Positions 9,089 to 18,555 of a stretch of DNA of 64,000 nt are shown in pieces (within the stretch, counting starts at the first letter, position 1; each line of letters starts with the position of its first letter). The stretch is taken from positions 1 to 64,000 of the forward strand of contig JAFTPQ010000007.1 in the NCBI GenBank assembly GCA_017463205.1, given 5' to 3'. The notes under the pieces are model-generated. The model saw only the letters and a list, made by a program, of their open reading frames with translations. It made no database searches and had not been told where the DNA came from. The position numbers and the translations under genes are program-made. Source of the stretch: Clostridia bacterium. Its GTDB lineage: Bacteria; Bacillota; Clostridia; Christensenellales; Borkfalkiaceae.

Positions 9089-9901
9089 TCAATTTTTGAT
9101 TTTTTCAAAGTATTCTTTGGGGGTACAATGGTAGGCGCGATGGAACGCCCGATAGAAAGAGGGCAACGAATCGAACCCGACGTCTACGGCAAGATTTAAA
9201 ACGTTTTGGTGGGTATCTTGTTGAAAACGTTTGGTAAAGTTACGGATGCGCGCATTGTTGATATAACCCGTTAAACTGTCGCCGATGGACGAGTTGAAAA
9301 ATTTGGAAAAATAAAACTTGTTATACCCAAATTTGTTGGATAACGATTCTAAAGTCAGTTTTTCCGCCGAATGGTCTTCGATATAAGCAAGGATCTCCAC
9401 CAACGTATTGATCTGCTTGTTTCTGGGGACGAGTTCGTTGCCGTATCGCTCCATCAACGTACCGAACAGGACGTCGGAATATCCTTGCAATAAAAGGGAA
9501 CGCGTCGAATCGGGCATTACGCCTCTGGCGCTGTATATCCGTTGAAATTCGGATAAGAGGGGCAACAATTTTTCCCGATTATACGTTTTATCCGACAATA
9601 AACACGGGAAAGTTTTTTGATTGAGAAATTGAACGTAATCCTTTAAAAGATAAATGTTTATACGTTTTGCATCCAAGGTCGTCGCGTAGGAATGGGGATA
9701 ATAATCGGGGGCAAACAACAAATCGTGCGCTTCGGCGCTGTACGTCGTATTATTGATCACCGCATGGCAAGTGCCTTCTAAAACGTACGTAAATTCCGAC
9801 CGTTGATGAAAATGCGAAGGGTATACCGTAGGGCCTAAATAGGAAATAACGTTGTCTTCGTTATAATCGCGGATAAGTTCGTAATAAGAAGTATATTGCA
9901 T
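9089..9901 (-). CDS. AraC-family transcriptional regulator (second copy)
   Basis: 270 residues from the ATG at 9901 (MQYTSYYELIRDYN), chosen because GGTGA precedes it and a near-consensus promoter lies just upstream; the open extension to 10024 would run across that promoter. The N-terminal cupin sensor contains TVYPSHFHQRSEFTYVLEG. The C-terminal double helix-turn-helix includes LTLESLSNKFGYNKFYFSKF and FDSLPSFYRAFHRAYHCTPK. It is transcribed away from the transporter operon that begins at 10193 and is the natural candidate for its regulator. The effector is unknown. Confidence 0.9.
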   Translation of the reverse strand: MQYTSYYELIRDYNEDNVISYLGPTVYPSHFHQRSEFTYVLEGTCHAVINNTTYSAEAHDLLFAPDYYPHSYATTLDAKRINIYLLKDYVQFLNQKTFPCLLSDKTYNREKLLPLLSEFQRIYSARGVMPDSTRSLLLQGYSDVLFGTLMERYGNELVPRNKQINTLVEILAYIEDHSAEKLTLESLSNKFGYNKFYFSKFFNSSIGDSLTGYINNARIRNFTKRFQQDTHQNVLNLAVDVGFDSLPSFYRAFHRAYHCTPKEYFEKIKN

Positions 9902-9934
9902 AAAATCACCAAAAAATGAAAATGGATTTTCTTT

Positions 9935-9963
9935 ATTATAAAGCCAATAAGGAAAAAAGTCAA
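9935..9963 (-). promoter_or_regulatory. Sigma-70 promoter of the second araC gene
   Basis: On the minus strand: TTGACT (9963-9958), a 17-bp spacer, then TATAAT (9940-9935), 34 bp before the start codon. The rest of the 9902-10192 intergene holds A/T-rich sequence, a run of nine G at 10080-10088 and only a weak plus-strand promoter (TTAACA at 10071, TTTAAT at 10094). Confidence 0.75.
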
Positions 9964-10192
9964 GATAAAATGACAATTTTTGAAAATTAATTATTCGCGC
10001 AAAAACCATCGTTACATAAAACAATAGAAGAACATACCTTCTCCCGAATGAGATAAAAAATAGTTACTGCTTAACAATCGGGGGGGGTATGAGTTTAATA
10101 TAGAATGAAAAAGGCAGTGAAAACATTTCGGCAAAACTTTGACGGAAATGTTGGCGCAAGAGTACGGACAAGGCGGTTGAAAGAAGAAAAAT

Positions 10193-11095
10193 ATGATCGT
10201 AGGTTTATTTATCATCATTGCGTGTATGCGCGTTATACAGTCGTATTCAAACAAGCAAGTGAGTATGTTGATCGATTCGAGAATGAAATTTTTCGAATAC
10301 GGAGCGTATTATCAATTTGTATCGGCGGCGTTTTCCATTGTGACGTTGTGTATCGCAGGGTTTTACGGTTTAGACGGCGTAACGGCGATCTGCGCGTTGT
10401 TGTCGGCGTTGTTGTTTGCGGTTGAGCTGTATGCGGGGATCGAAGCGTTGAAAGGCGGCACGATGGTGCTTTGTTCGATGTTTGCGCAGGGCGGTTTGTT
10501 CGTACCGTGTATTTTGGGAATTTTCCTTTTTAACGAGCCGATGAGCATATTTCAATGGCTGGGGTTGGCGGTGTTTGTATGTTCGGCGGGTCTTTTGGCA
10601 AGCGGATCGAACGAATCGGGACAAAAATTGACTTGGCGTACGGTGGGGATGTTGTTTCTTTCCTTTTTGTCGGGTGGATTCGTTATGGTGGTGCAAAAAT
10701 ATTTTGCCATTCTTGTTCCCGACGGAAACGTGGCGATGTTTTCCTTTTTGACGTTTGCCTTTAACGCGGTTATTTTGGCGGGAGCAGCCTTGGCTTTATT
10801 TATATTCGGCGGAAAAACGGAAGACGGACAACGAAAGTATGCCTATGAAAAATTACATAAAAAACAATATGTTTTCGGGGCGCTGTTGGGTTTGGCGGTG
10901 TTTGCGATCAACCTGATCGTTACGTCGATGGCAAAAAAAGTGCCTTCCGTTGTTTTGTTCCCCGTATCCAGCGCCATCAGTTTGGCGATTACGACGACGA
11001 TCGGCGCAGTGGTATATAAAGAGAAACTGACGTTAAAAAATGTATGCGGCGTCGTGCTGGGGCTGGCGTCTGTTATCGTCATCAACGTTTTGTAA
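10193..11095 (+). CDS. EamA/DMT-type integral membrane transporter
   Basis: 300 residues, almost all in hydrophobic segments; about ten membrane helices can be counted in two halves, as in the drug/metabolite transporter superfamily. The first half carries the typical FLFNEPMSIFQWLGLAVF signature near residue 115 and the second half the matching VVYKEKLTLKNVCGVVLG near residue 275. The substrate is unknown. It precedes the ABC permease genes by 39 bp and is probably the first gene of the long glycan operon. A role in exporting or importing a sugar or sugar acid is only inference. Confidence 0.75.
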   Translation: MIVGLFIIIACMRVIQSYSNKQVSMLIDSRMKFFEYGAYYQFVSAAFSIVTLCIAGFYGLDGVTAICALLSALLFAVELYAGIEALKGGTMVLCSMFAQGGLFVPCILGIFLFNEPMSIFQWLGLAVFVCSAGLLASGSNESGQKLTWRTVGMLFLSFLSGGFVMVVQKYFAILVPDGNVAMFSFLTFAFNAVILAGAALALFIFGGKTEDGQRKYAYEKLHKKQYVFGALLGLAVFAINLIVTSMAKKVPSVVLFPVSSAISLAITTTIGAVVYKEKLTLKNVCGVVLGLASVIVINVL

Positions 11096-11134
11096 AAACG
11101 TTTTTATATAGAAAATTTTTATAAGGAGATAAAA

Positions 11135-12085
11135 ATGATGTTTTCTAAACTGCAAACGGCACTCAAGAAAAAAAAGACGGGTGCGATTCGGATAGAAAAT
11201 GGGATCAAAGTAGGTTCGCCGATCTTTGCGTGGCTGTTGATCTTGCCTGCGTTTATCACGTGGTTGGTATTTTGGTTGTACGTTAATTTCGATTCCATTA
11301 TTTTGTCCTTCCAAAAATCGAACGGCGATTGGACGTTGCAACATTATCAATGGGTGATCCAAAACCTTGTTGGTACAAACGGGGAAGACGGTATGTTGGG
11401 GATCGCGTTGAAAAATACGCTGACGTATTTCTTTGTCAATTATTTCATCGTGCAAACTTTTAACGTTGTCTTGGCGTATTTCCTGTACAAAAAGATAAAG
11501 GGTTATAAATTTTTCCGTTTCTTTTTGTATTTGCCCAATCTGTTGGCGGGCGCAACGTTGGCAACCATCTATAAACAGTTGATCGCTTACAACGGTCCTA
11601 TCATCGATATGCTGTATAATTGGGGTTGGATCACCGAGCGTTATCAACTGCTGTACAGTGATCGGTATGCAATGACGCTGAGCGTGGTGTACAGCCTTTG
11701 GGTGTGCGTCGGCGCAAATATGATCTATTCGCTGGGCGCGATGGCGCGTGTGCCGCAAGAAGTGTTGGAAGCGGCGCAGTTGGACGGCGTAACTCCTTGG
11801 CAAGAATTTGTACATTTGATATTGCCCTTGATCAGCGGTACGCTTTCCACTTTATACGTATTGGGGCTCGCAGGGTTCTTGAACGCAGGCGGCGCAACGC
11901 TGTTCTTAACGAACGGTAATTACAATACGCAAACGTTGAGTTTCTGGATATTCTGGCAGATCTACACGGGCGGAAGTACGGGTACGTCGAGCGCGCTGGG
12001 GATCATGATGACGTTGGTAATGTTACCTGTAACGTATTTCGTAAAATGGGTAGCTGCGAAAATTTCACCGGAGGTGACCTACTGA
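11135..12085 (+). CDS. ABC transporter permease, LplB/UgpA type
   Basis: 316 residues with six predicted membrane helices, first at about residues 28-52 (WLLILPAFITWLVFWLYVNF). The inner-membrane permease (EAA) loop is visible as EVLEAAQLDGVTPWQEFVHLILP near residues 209-232. This type carries oligosaccharides in CUT1 family importers. AAGGAG lies upstream of the start, and the stop overlaps the next permease start by one base (TGATG), typical of a translationally coupled pair. Confidence 0.9.
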   Translation: MMFSKLQTALKKKKTGAIRIENGIKVGSPIFAWLLILPAFITWLVFWLYVNFDSIILSFQKSNGDWTLQHYQWVIQNLVGTNGEDGMLGIALKNTLTYFFVNYFIVQTFNVVLAYFLYKKIKGYKFFRFFLYLPNLLAGATLATIYKQLIAYNGPIIDMLYNWGWITERYQLLYSDRYAMTLSVVYSLWVCVGANMIYSLGAMARVPQEVLEAAQLDGVTPWQEFVHLILPLISGTLSTLYVLGLAGFLNAGGATLFLTNGNYNTQTLSFWIFWQIYTGGSTGTSSALGIMMTLVMLPVTYFVKWVAAKISPEVTY

Positions 12086-12951
12086 TGAAAAAACATAAAG
12101 AAAAGATCAAACGCAGCAGAGGCGAGCAAATTTTATTTAACTGTTTTTTCGTATTCCTCTGTATTTTTTCGGCAACCTACGCAATTGCGTATTTCTTCGT
12201 GATCATGAACACCTTTAAAGGAGCGTTCGAATACATCATCACCAGTAAATTTGCATTTCCGAAAGAGTGGGTGTGGAATTACGGCAAAGTGTTTACCAGT
12301 TTTGAGGTAAACGGTTCGGGATATTTTCGTATGTGTTTCCACAGTATTTGGTTTTCGGTGACGGGTTCTGTCCCTTCGTTGTTATCGACGGCGGCGTGCG
12401 CGTACGCATATGCCCGTTATAAATTCCCGGGTAGAAAAGCGATTTTCGCCATCAACCTAATCATGCTCACCTTGTCGTTGCCCGGCAGCGGTCCTGCTTA
12501 TTATAAGTTGTTCTGCGATTTGGGAATGAAAAACTCTTGGAGATATCTGCTGGGTTGTTTCGGCGGATTCGGCGGGCAGTTCATCATTTTGGTCGGGTTT
12601 TGGAAAGGGATCGACTGGGCGTATGGCGAAGCGACCTTTATCGACGGCGGAAACGATTGGACGGTGTTTTGGAAAGTGATGATGCCGCAGGCGATGCCGA
12701 TGCTTGGCGTTTTCTTCGTCCTTGGCTTTATCAACGGTTGGAACAGTCACGAATTTACGATGCTGTATATGCCCAAGTATCCTTCCATCGCATTCGGTTT
12801 GTACGAATATCAGGCAAGAATGCAACGCAGTATGGATACGCCGATGTATTTCTCGGCGCTTGTGGTAACGTCTGTCCCGTCTATTATTTTGTACATATCC
12901 TTCCAAGATTTGATTTTACAGAATTTGACGGCAGGCGCATTGAAAGGTTAA
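12085..12951 (+). CDS. ABC transporter permease, YtcP/UgpE type
   Basis: 288 residues starting at the ATG of the TGATG overlap, with a strong GGAGGTGA site; the longer frame from 12046 lies inside the upstream gene. Six membrane helices. The EAA loop appears as GEATFIDGGNDWTVFWKVMM near residues 186-206. It forms the transmembrane channel with the preceding permease. No ATP-binding subunit is encoded anywhere in the window, so the pair must use an ATPase from elsewhere, as many Firmicutes CUT1 importers do with MsmX/MsmK. Confidence 0.9.
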   Translation: MKKHKEKIKRSRGEQILFNCFFVFLCIFSATYAIAYFFVIMNTFKGAFEYIITSKFAFPKEWVWNYGKVFTSFEVNGSGYFRMCFHSIWFSVTGSVPSLLSTAACAYAYARYKFPGRKAIFAINLIMLTLSLPGSGPAYYKLFCDLGMKNSWRYLLGCFGGFGGQFIILVGFWKGIDWAYGEATFIDGGNDWTVFWKVMMPQAMPMLGVFFVLGFINGWNSHEFTMLYMPKYPSIAFGLYEYQARMQRSMDTPMYFSALVVTSVPSIILYISFQDLILQNLTAGALKG

Positions 12952-13020
12952 GCAAGAGTAAACGGTTAAGAAAAAAATGAATAAAGGAAAATAAAAAAAT
13001 CATCAATAAGGAGAAAAATT

Positions 13021-14733
13021 ATGAAAGGTAAAAAATTGGGAAAGAAATTATTGGCATTGGCGCTTTGCGCAACCAGCGCGGTTTCGTTATTTGCTTGCGG
13101 CGGCGGTAGCGGCGGCAACGGCGGCGGTAATAAGATCGACGGCGATCTCGATTTGCAGGGCGGTACGGCAGACAACAGCGCGTCTACCATCGAAGTGAAT
13201 ATTTACAACGCAGGATATGGCGTAGAATGGTTTAACGCTTGCGCAAAGGCGTTTATGGCGAAAAATCCGCAATACGCCATTAAAGCGCAGTCGCTCAGCG
13301 ACAGCACTTCTCCCTCCAATATGATCAAATCGGGCCCGAAGAACTGTACGGTAGACTTGTTTATTTTGGGCGGTACGTTAAACGGACTTGTTTCGGCGGG
13401 TTCGAAAGCGTTGGCGGGATACGACGTTGCTCTCGAATCATTGGACGACGTATATAACGCAACTGTTCCCGGGGAAAACAGAACGGTGTTGGATAAGATG
13501 TACGATTTCTCCAGCAAAATGTATTTGGTGGACGTAGAGATCGGCGGAAAAGCGGAACAGCATTATTACGGTATGCCTTGGGGATACGGGTTCTCCGGGT
13601 TGATGTACAACGTGGCATTGTTTGCGGAAGCAGGTTTGACGCACGAACCCAGAACGACGGACGAATTGCTTCGTTATTGCGTAGCGTTGAAAGAAAAAGG
13701 CATTACGCCGTTTATCTATTCGGCTGCGGACGATTATTTCGAATATTGCGCAGACGTTTGGTGGGCGCAGTATGAAGGACAAAAGGGCTTGGACAATTTC
13801 TACAACGGTAAGATCAACGACAATGCCGATCCCGATGAAAACACCTCGATCGAAATTTTCAGACAAGAAGGCTTGTACGAAATGTTTAAGGTGTTTGAAG
13901 ATATGTTGCACCCCGATAAAGATTACGTGTACGAATTTGTAGAATCGTTATCGTATACGGAAGCGCAAGCATATTTCTTGTCGGGCGATAAGCAATACGG
14001 CGCAATGCAACCCAACGGCGTTTGGTTGGAAAACGAAATGCAAAACTCGTCTGCAAGCGGCGCGATCAGCGTAAAAGATATCCGTCCCATGAAGACGCCC
14101 GTTTTAAGCGCGTTGTCGGATAAAATGTCTTATTGGGATAAATCCGTCAACTTCACCGAGGCAAGCAAAACGATGACGGCAGAAGAAAGAAAAGTATACG
14201 ACGATAAATTGTGCGCGTTGATCGATTACGTAGACGGCGTTGCGGAAAAACCCGATTGGGCAACGGAAGCAGACGTAAAACAAATGCAAGAATCCCGCGC
14301 ATATCAAGCAAGCGGCGTCGGTTCTACGATGTCCATTCCCGTATACGCAACGGCAAAAGAAGGTGCGAAAGAATTTTTGAAGTTTATGGCAACGGATGAA
14401 GCGCAAGAATTATTCCTTGCCAACACCGCAGGCAACTCCCTTCCCTACGATTACGACATTACGAAATGGTCGGGTTATGCGAATATGAGTGAGTTTGCAA
14501 AACGCAAATTCGAAATTTTGGAAACGTCGGTGGGCGTTATCGGGGAAGATTATTATCCTACGTACTATATCGGCGGTATGCGCTACGATCAAGGTTTGAA
14601 AAATTATAACTTCTGTATTACGTTCGGCGCAAGAAACGCAGGGTTGAAGACTGCGCAAGAAGTGGTAGACAGCGCGTATAATTATTACAAATCGTTTATG
14701 AAAAAATTGTTGCAAGACAGCGGTTTGTTATAA
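13021..14733 (+). CDS. ABC transporter solute-binding lipoprotein (oligosaccharide type)
   Basis: 570 residues. N-terminus MKGKKLGKKLLALALCATSA is a signal peptide, with a lipobox ending at Cys near residue 26 (LFACGGG) and then a Gly/Asn linker. The mature part has the fold-type features of cluster-D binding proteins (NIYNAGYGVEWFNACAKAFM at the start, GMPWGYGFSGLMYNVALF near residue 185, ASGVGSTMSIPVYATAKEGA near 430). The length is above the usual 420-450 and close to LipO-type proteins that pair with LplB/YtcP permeases. It captures the sugar outside and delivers it to the permeases encoded just upstream. The ligand is unknown. Confidence 0.88.
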   Translation: MKGKKLGKKLLALALCATSAVSLFACGGGSGGNGGGNKIDGDLDLQGGTADNSASTIEVNIYNAGYGVEWFNACAKAFMAKNPQYAIKAQSLSDSTSPSNMIKSGPKNCTVDLFILGGTLNGLVSAGSKALAGYDVALESLDDVYNATVPGENRTVLDKMYDFSSKMYLVDVEIGGKAEQHYYGMPWGYGFSGLMYNVALFAEAGLTHEPRTTDELLRYCVALKEKGITPFIYSAADDYFEYCADVWWAQYEGQKGLDNFYNGKINDNADPDENTSIEIFRQEGLYEMFKVFEDMLHPDKDYVYEFVESLSYTEAQAYFLSGDKQYGAMQPNGVWLENEMQNSSASGAISVKDIRPMKTPVLSALSDKMSYWDKSVNFTEASKTMTAEERKVYDDKLCALIDYVDGVAEKPDWATEADVKQMQESRAYQASGVGSTMSIPVYATAKEGAKEFLKFMATDEAQELFLANTAGNSLPYDYDITKWSGYANMSEFAKRKFEILETSVGVIGEDYYPTYYIGGMRYDQGLKNYNFCITFGARNAGLKTAQEVVDSAYNYYKSFMKKLLQDSGLL

Positions 14734-14761
14734 TTGCAATAAAAAAATGAGGAGAAAATAG

Positions 14762-17284
14762 ATGGCTAAAAAATGGTTGAAAAACATAATGGCTTTGTCG
14801 ATGGCGGCGGGAATGGTGTTTTCCGCTGCCTGCGGCGGCGGAAACAGCGGCGACAGTTCTTCGTCCGCCGTCGAACCGCAACCGGAATTGGAGGCGAGCC
14901 TTCGCATTGCGTATGCGGAAGATAAAATTTTGCAATCGTACGAAGGTACGTCGTCGTTAGAGGCGTTTGGAGAACGGTTTTCGGGATATTTGATGAACGA
15001 TTTTTCGATTGCGGCATTCCGCAACGAACACGAAAGCAGACACGTCGTGATCACGCCGAATATCGACGTTGCGGCGTACGATTTGTCGGTGAGCGATTTT
15101 AAATGCGGCAACAACGTGTTGCCTGCAAGCGCGTTTGATCTTCGTCACGAATATTATCACGAAGTGTCTACGATCATGTCTTCCGATTCGACGATGCAAC
15201 CGGGAATGTATCCCGACGCGATGGTGCCTCTTTCCGCGGCGAAAGAATATAAGCTGAATAAAATAGCGGCAAACGAAAATCAGGCGGTGTTGGTGACGGT
15301 GAAAGTGCCTGCCGATCAACCGACGGGTGTGTACACGGGTACGATCACGGTGACGTTAGACGGCAAGGAAGAAAAGATGTCGGCGACGGTGGAAGTGTTG
15401 GATTATACGTTGCCAGAACAGGTGCAAGTGAAATCGGCAGTACAACTGACGACGGGCAATTTGGCGGCGTTGGAAGCAGACGTTACACAGGAAAGATACG
15501 ATAAAATCGTATCGTCGTTAAACGATTTCCGTTTAAGCGTACAGTGGTTGTACGGTATGCGTACGGATACGACGCGCGACGACGTTGTGCAGGCGACGGC
15601 AGACGAACAGATCCCGTATATGTTGAAAGCGGCGAATGATCCGAAAGTTTCGGCGTACGGTTTTTCGACCAATGGGAAAGCCGACCCCGTATACGGCGGC
15701 AGTTTGAATACCGATTGGTTTATGATCTTTTTGAGAACGTACGTAGAAGCGTCGCTTGAAAACCAGGTAGACCTTTTTGAAAAAGCATATACATATATGG
15801 GCTCGATCATCGACGAACCCGAACAAAGCGAAGAATTGATGAACAAAGTGGACTACGTTTGTCAGCAATACAACGATTGTTTGGAAGAAGCGGCGACGTA
15901 TGCGGCGGAACTTGCGGCTTTGGATACGTATGAAGGCACGCAAGAGTTTGCGCAAAGCCTGATCGCCAGCATTTTAGACGTAGAACACGTTGTAACGACG
16001 CGTATCGATTCGCCGGGGGGATACGACTTGGTGGACACCTATTGTACCGAACCGCAGTATTACGATTCGTCGGCAAAAGTAGACGATTATCGCCAGCATA
16101 GGGAAAACGGCGGCGATTATTGGCTGTACACTTGCTGTAACCCGAAAACGCCCTATCCCACCATTCACATTGACGACAACGGCGTTTCGGCGCGCGTGAT
16201 GTATTGGATGATGCGCGATTATGATATTTCGGGATATCTGATTTGGGAAGTGAACGGCACGGGCGACGGTTTCCCCGATTATTCCAACCCCAAAACGTTG
16301 TACGGTATCGAACAATATGAAGACGTTATGCGTAACAACACGGACGTTGGCGACGGATATTACTACTATCCCGGAAAAGTGTTCGGTTTGGATAATTCCG
16401 TCCCTGCGTTGCGTTTGTTCTATTTGCGCGACGGTACGGAAGATTACGACGCGATCACCGATCTGGAAAATAATCTTTATCCCGCTCTTTCGCAAAAATA
16501 CGGCGCAACGTTAAACGCTTCGGGCGTGTTGGACGAAATGTATTCGTATATGTACAATCTTAATCAAGTACATTGTACCAGCGCGGACGTAGCCAAGGCA
16601 AAAACGGCGTTAAATACGTTGATGGTTTGGGCGAACAACGGCGTTGCGATCAGCGATTATAAAATTTTATCCAATGGGAACGTATCGACAAAGCTTTACG
16701 CGCCCCAAGGCGTGGAAGTGAAAGCGAACGGAAAGGTTTTGACGGGTAGCGAAAGCGGCGAAGGCGTTGTATATACGATCGATGAAAAGGCTGCGACGCT
16801 GTCTGTTGAAGCGTGCGGGCAAACGTTGGAATTGGGTTGCGAAACCACCAATATCTTTACGATCGATGCTACAAAAGTTTCCTTCCAAAACGCAAAACAG
16901 GAAACGGTGGAAAACGTATCGGTAGCCGTCAATAAATACGAAGGCGTAGATACGTTGAAAGTGGAAGCGACGGAAGACGTTTACGCAATGTTCTACGAAT
17001 TGGAAAAAGATCAAATTACGACCGAAACGGAAACGTTGTTGGTGTACGTGTATTTGGATGCGCCCGAAAAGGTGAAAATGTCGTTAAACGTACGTGGGAA
17101 AGCCCGTCGTATCGTAGACGCCGTGTACGTAAACCCCGGATACAACGTACTTCGGTTCGACCGTTTGTGCGATTTGGAATGGAACAAGATAAAAGAAGCG
17201 ACGCAGTTGGTGTTCACGTTTGATAAACCGGAAACGGTGACGACGTTTACGTTAAACGTAGAAGCGATCAACGTAGTGAAATGA
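14762..17284 (+). CDS. Secreted lipoprotein with GH123-like (DUF4091) domain
   Basis: 840 residues with a signal peptide and lipobox (VFSAACGGG, Cys near residue 22), so it is tethered to the outer face of the membrane. Residues 40-225 form a beta-sandwich (PADQPTGVYTGTITVTLDG is typical of the domain in front of DUF4091/GH123 barrels). A TIM barrel follows, with SIIDEPEQ near residue 348 giving the adjacent Asp-Glu expected for substrate-assisted hexosaminidases. The last 200 residues are another beta-rich domain. GH123 members are beta-N-acetylgalactosaminidases, so release of a terminal hexosamine at the cell surface is likely but unproven. It is 28 bp after the binding protein. Confidence 0.7.
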   Translation: MAKKWLKNIMALSMAAGMVFSAACGGGNSGDSSSSAVEPQPELEASLRIAYAEDKILQSYEGTSSLEAFGERFSGYLMNDFSIAAFRNEHESRHVVITPNIDVAAYDLSVSDFKCGNNVLPASAFDLRHEYYHEVSTIMSSDSTMQPGMYPDAMVPLSAAKEYKLNKIAANENQAVLVTVKVPADQPTGVYTGTITVTLDGKEEKMSATVEVLDYTLPEQVQVKSAVQLTTGNLAALEADVTQERYDKIVSSLNDFRLSVQWLYGMRTDTTRDDVVQATADEQIPYMLKAANDPKVSAYGFSTNGKADPVYGGSLNTDWFMIFLRTYVEASLENQVDLFEKAYTYMGSIIDEPEQSEELMNKVDYVCQQYNDCLEEAATYAAELAALDTYEGTQEFAQSLIASILDVEHVVTTRIDSPGGYDLVDTYCTEPQYYDSSAKVDDYRQHRENGGDYWLYTCCNPKTPYPTIHIDDNGVSARVMYWMMRDYDISGYLIWEVNGTGDGFPDYSNPKTLYGIEQYEDVMRNNTDVGDGYYYYPGKVFGLDNSVPALRLFYLRDGTEDYDAITDLENNLYPALSQKYGATLNASGVLDEMYSYMYNLNQVHCTSADVAKAKTALNTLMVWANNGVAISDYKILSNGNVSTKLYAPQGVEVKANGKVLTGSESGEGVVYTIDEKAATLSVEACGQTLELGCETTNIFTIDATKVSFQNAKQETVENVSVAVNKYEGVDTLKVEATEDVYAMFYELEKDQITTETETLLVYVYLDAPEKVKMSLNVRGKARRIVDAVYVNPGYNVLRFDRLCDLEWNKIKEATQLVFTFDKPETVTTFTLNVEAINVVK

Positions 17285-17301
17285 TAAGGAGGATATACAA
17301 G

Positions 17302-18537
17302 ATGAAAAAGAAAAATTTTGCATTTTTGGCTTTATCGGTTTTACTTGCGGGATGCGCGGCGTTTTCCGCATTCAACGCGCCTGCGGTAGTTGCAGAGGAG
17401 AAAAAGGAAAAAATTTCTACCTATCAACAGATCAATACGTACGACACCGTTCAAGACGTAATGGAATGTAATTACGCGGCAATGTTCGGCAAGGCGGATA
17501 TCAACACCGACAAACAATATATCACGCAAGGCGAAGGCTCGGCAAGATTGGAAGTTTGGGGCAGTTTTTTCGCGGGAACGACCTATCCGTATATGGAAAT
17601 TCGTTTAAACGGCAACGACGTGTTGGATCTCAGCCGTTTGAAGAACGTGCAGTTTGATATGTTTAATGCAGCGGGCGAAAAATCGTATGTAGAAGTGGCT
17701 TTGTCGATCGGTGAAAAAACCACCAACTTCCAAAAGATCGATTTGGCAGAGGGCAAAAATGAAGTGAAAATTGCCTACAACGTAAAAGGTATGGCGGGCG
17801 GTTACGATATGACGCAAGGCAAAAAATTGCTGTTGCGTTTCCCCAAAAAGACAAACGCCGAAGAAGCGAAAACCAACGTGTTCTATTTGGATAACGTGGG
17901 GCTTGGTATGACGTTGAAAGCGCCCAAAGCCTACGAAATGACGTTCGACGAAGGGGAGTTCTGTTCGTTTGATAAAAACTATCAAGAATTTATCACCAAC
18001 GTCGGCGGCGTATCGACGGGGGACAGTTATCCCATTTTAAGCGTCAACAAAGACAAGGCGTATTCGATGAACTGCGAGGGAAAATCGTTGAAAGTGGAAT
18101 GTCAACCGCAAATCACGGCAGGCGGCGCGGTATACTTCTATTTGATGGAAGATATTTGGCATAAATTCGATTTTGAAACGCTTGGCGCAGAGGATAAATA
18201 TTTTACGTTCGACATTTACAACGATACGCGGACAGATGAAAATATGAATATCCAAATTTGGCGTAAGCGCGGCGATTCGGTAGTGGCGGGTAATTACAAC
18301 CGTTATGTATACCGTTACACGGCGAAAGCGGGTCAATGGACGACGGTGCGCATATCCATCAAAGAATGGGTGACGCCCGGTATGCCGGCATATAACGACG
18401 AATACGTATTGATGGGTTATGATAAAGATCTGGGCTTGTACAATTACGGCGCGCCGATGTTCTTCGTGCCGAAATCCGATCAGTTGAAAGTGTTCTATTT
18501 TGACAATTTCAGGATCGAGAATAAGGAAAACGCATAA
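17302..18537 (+). CDS. Secreted beta-sandwich protein, probable glycan-binding
   Basis: 411 residues from the ATG at 17302, which has an ideal AAGGAGG site; the frame from 17281 overlaps the previous stop. The signal peptide MKKKNFAFLALSVLLAGCAA has a Cys at residue 18 in LLAGC, so it may be a lipoprotein. Two jelly-roll-like units can be made out, each with a buried F-D-M/I-F/Y-N strand (NVQFDMFNAAGE near residue 118, YFTFDIYNDTR near residue 303) and each closing with FYLDNVG or FYFDNFR. They resemble distantly the repeat module of the next four large genes. No catalytic motif is seen. Confidence 0.6.
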   Translation: MKKKNFAFLALSVLLAGCAAFSAFNAPAVVAEEKKEKISTYQQINTYDTVQDVMECNYAAMFGKADINTDKQYITQGEGSARLEVWGSFFAGTTYPYMEIRLNGNDVLDLSRLKNVQFDMFNAAGEKSYVEVALSIGEKTTNFQKIDLAEGKNEVKIAYNVKGMAGGYDMTQGKKLLLRFPKKTNAEEAKTNVFYLDNVGLGMTLKAPKAYEMTFDEGEFCSFDKNYQEFITNVGGVSTGDSYPILSVNKDKAYSMNCEGKSLKVECQPQITAGGAVYFYLMEDIWHKFDFETLGAEDKYFTFDIYNDTRTDENMNIQIWRKRGDSVVAGNYNRYVYRYTAKAGQWTTVRISIKEWVTPGMPAYNDEYVLMGYDKDLGLYNYGAPMFFVPKSDQLKVFYFDNFRIENKENA

Positions 18538-18555
18538 GGTGAGGAGGACGAAAAG

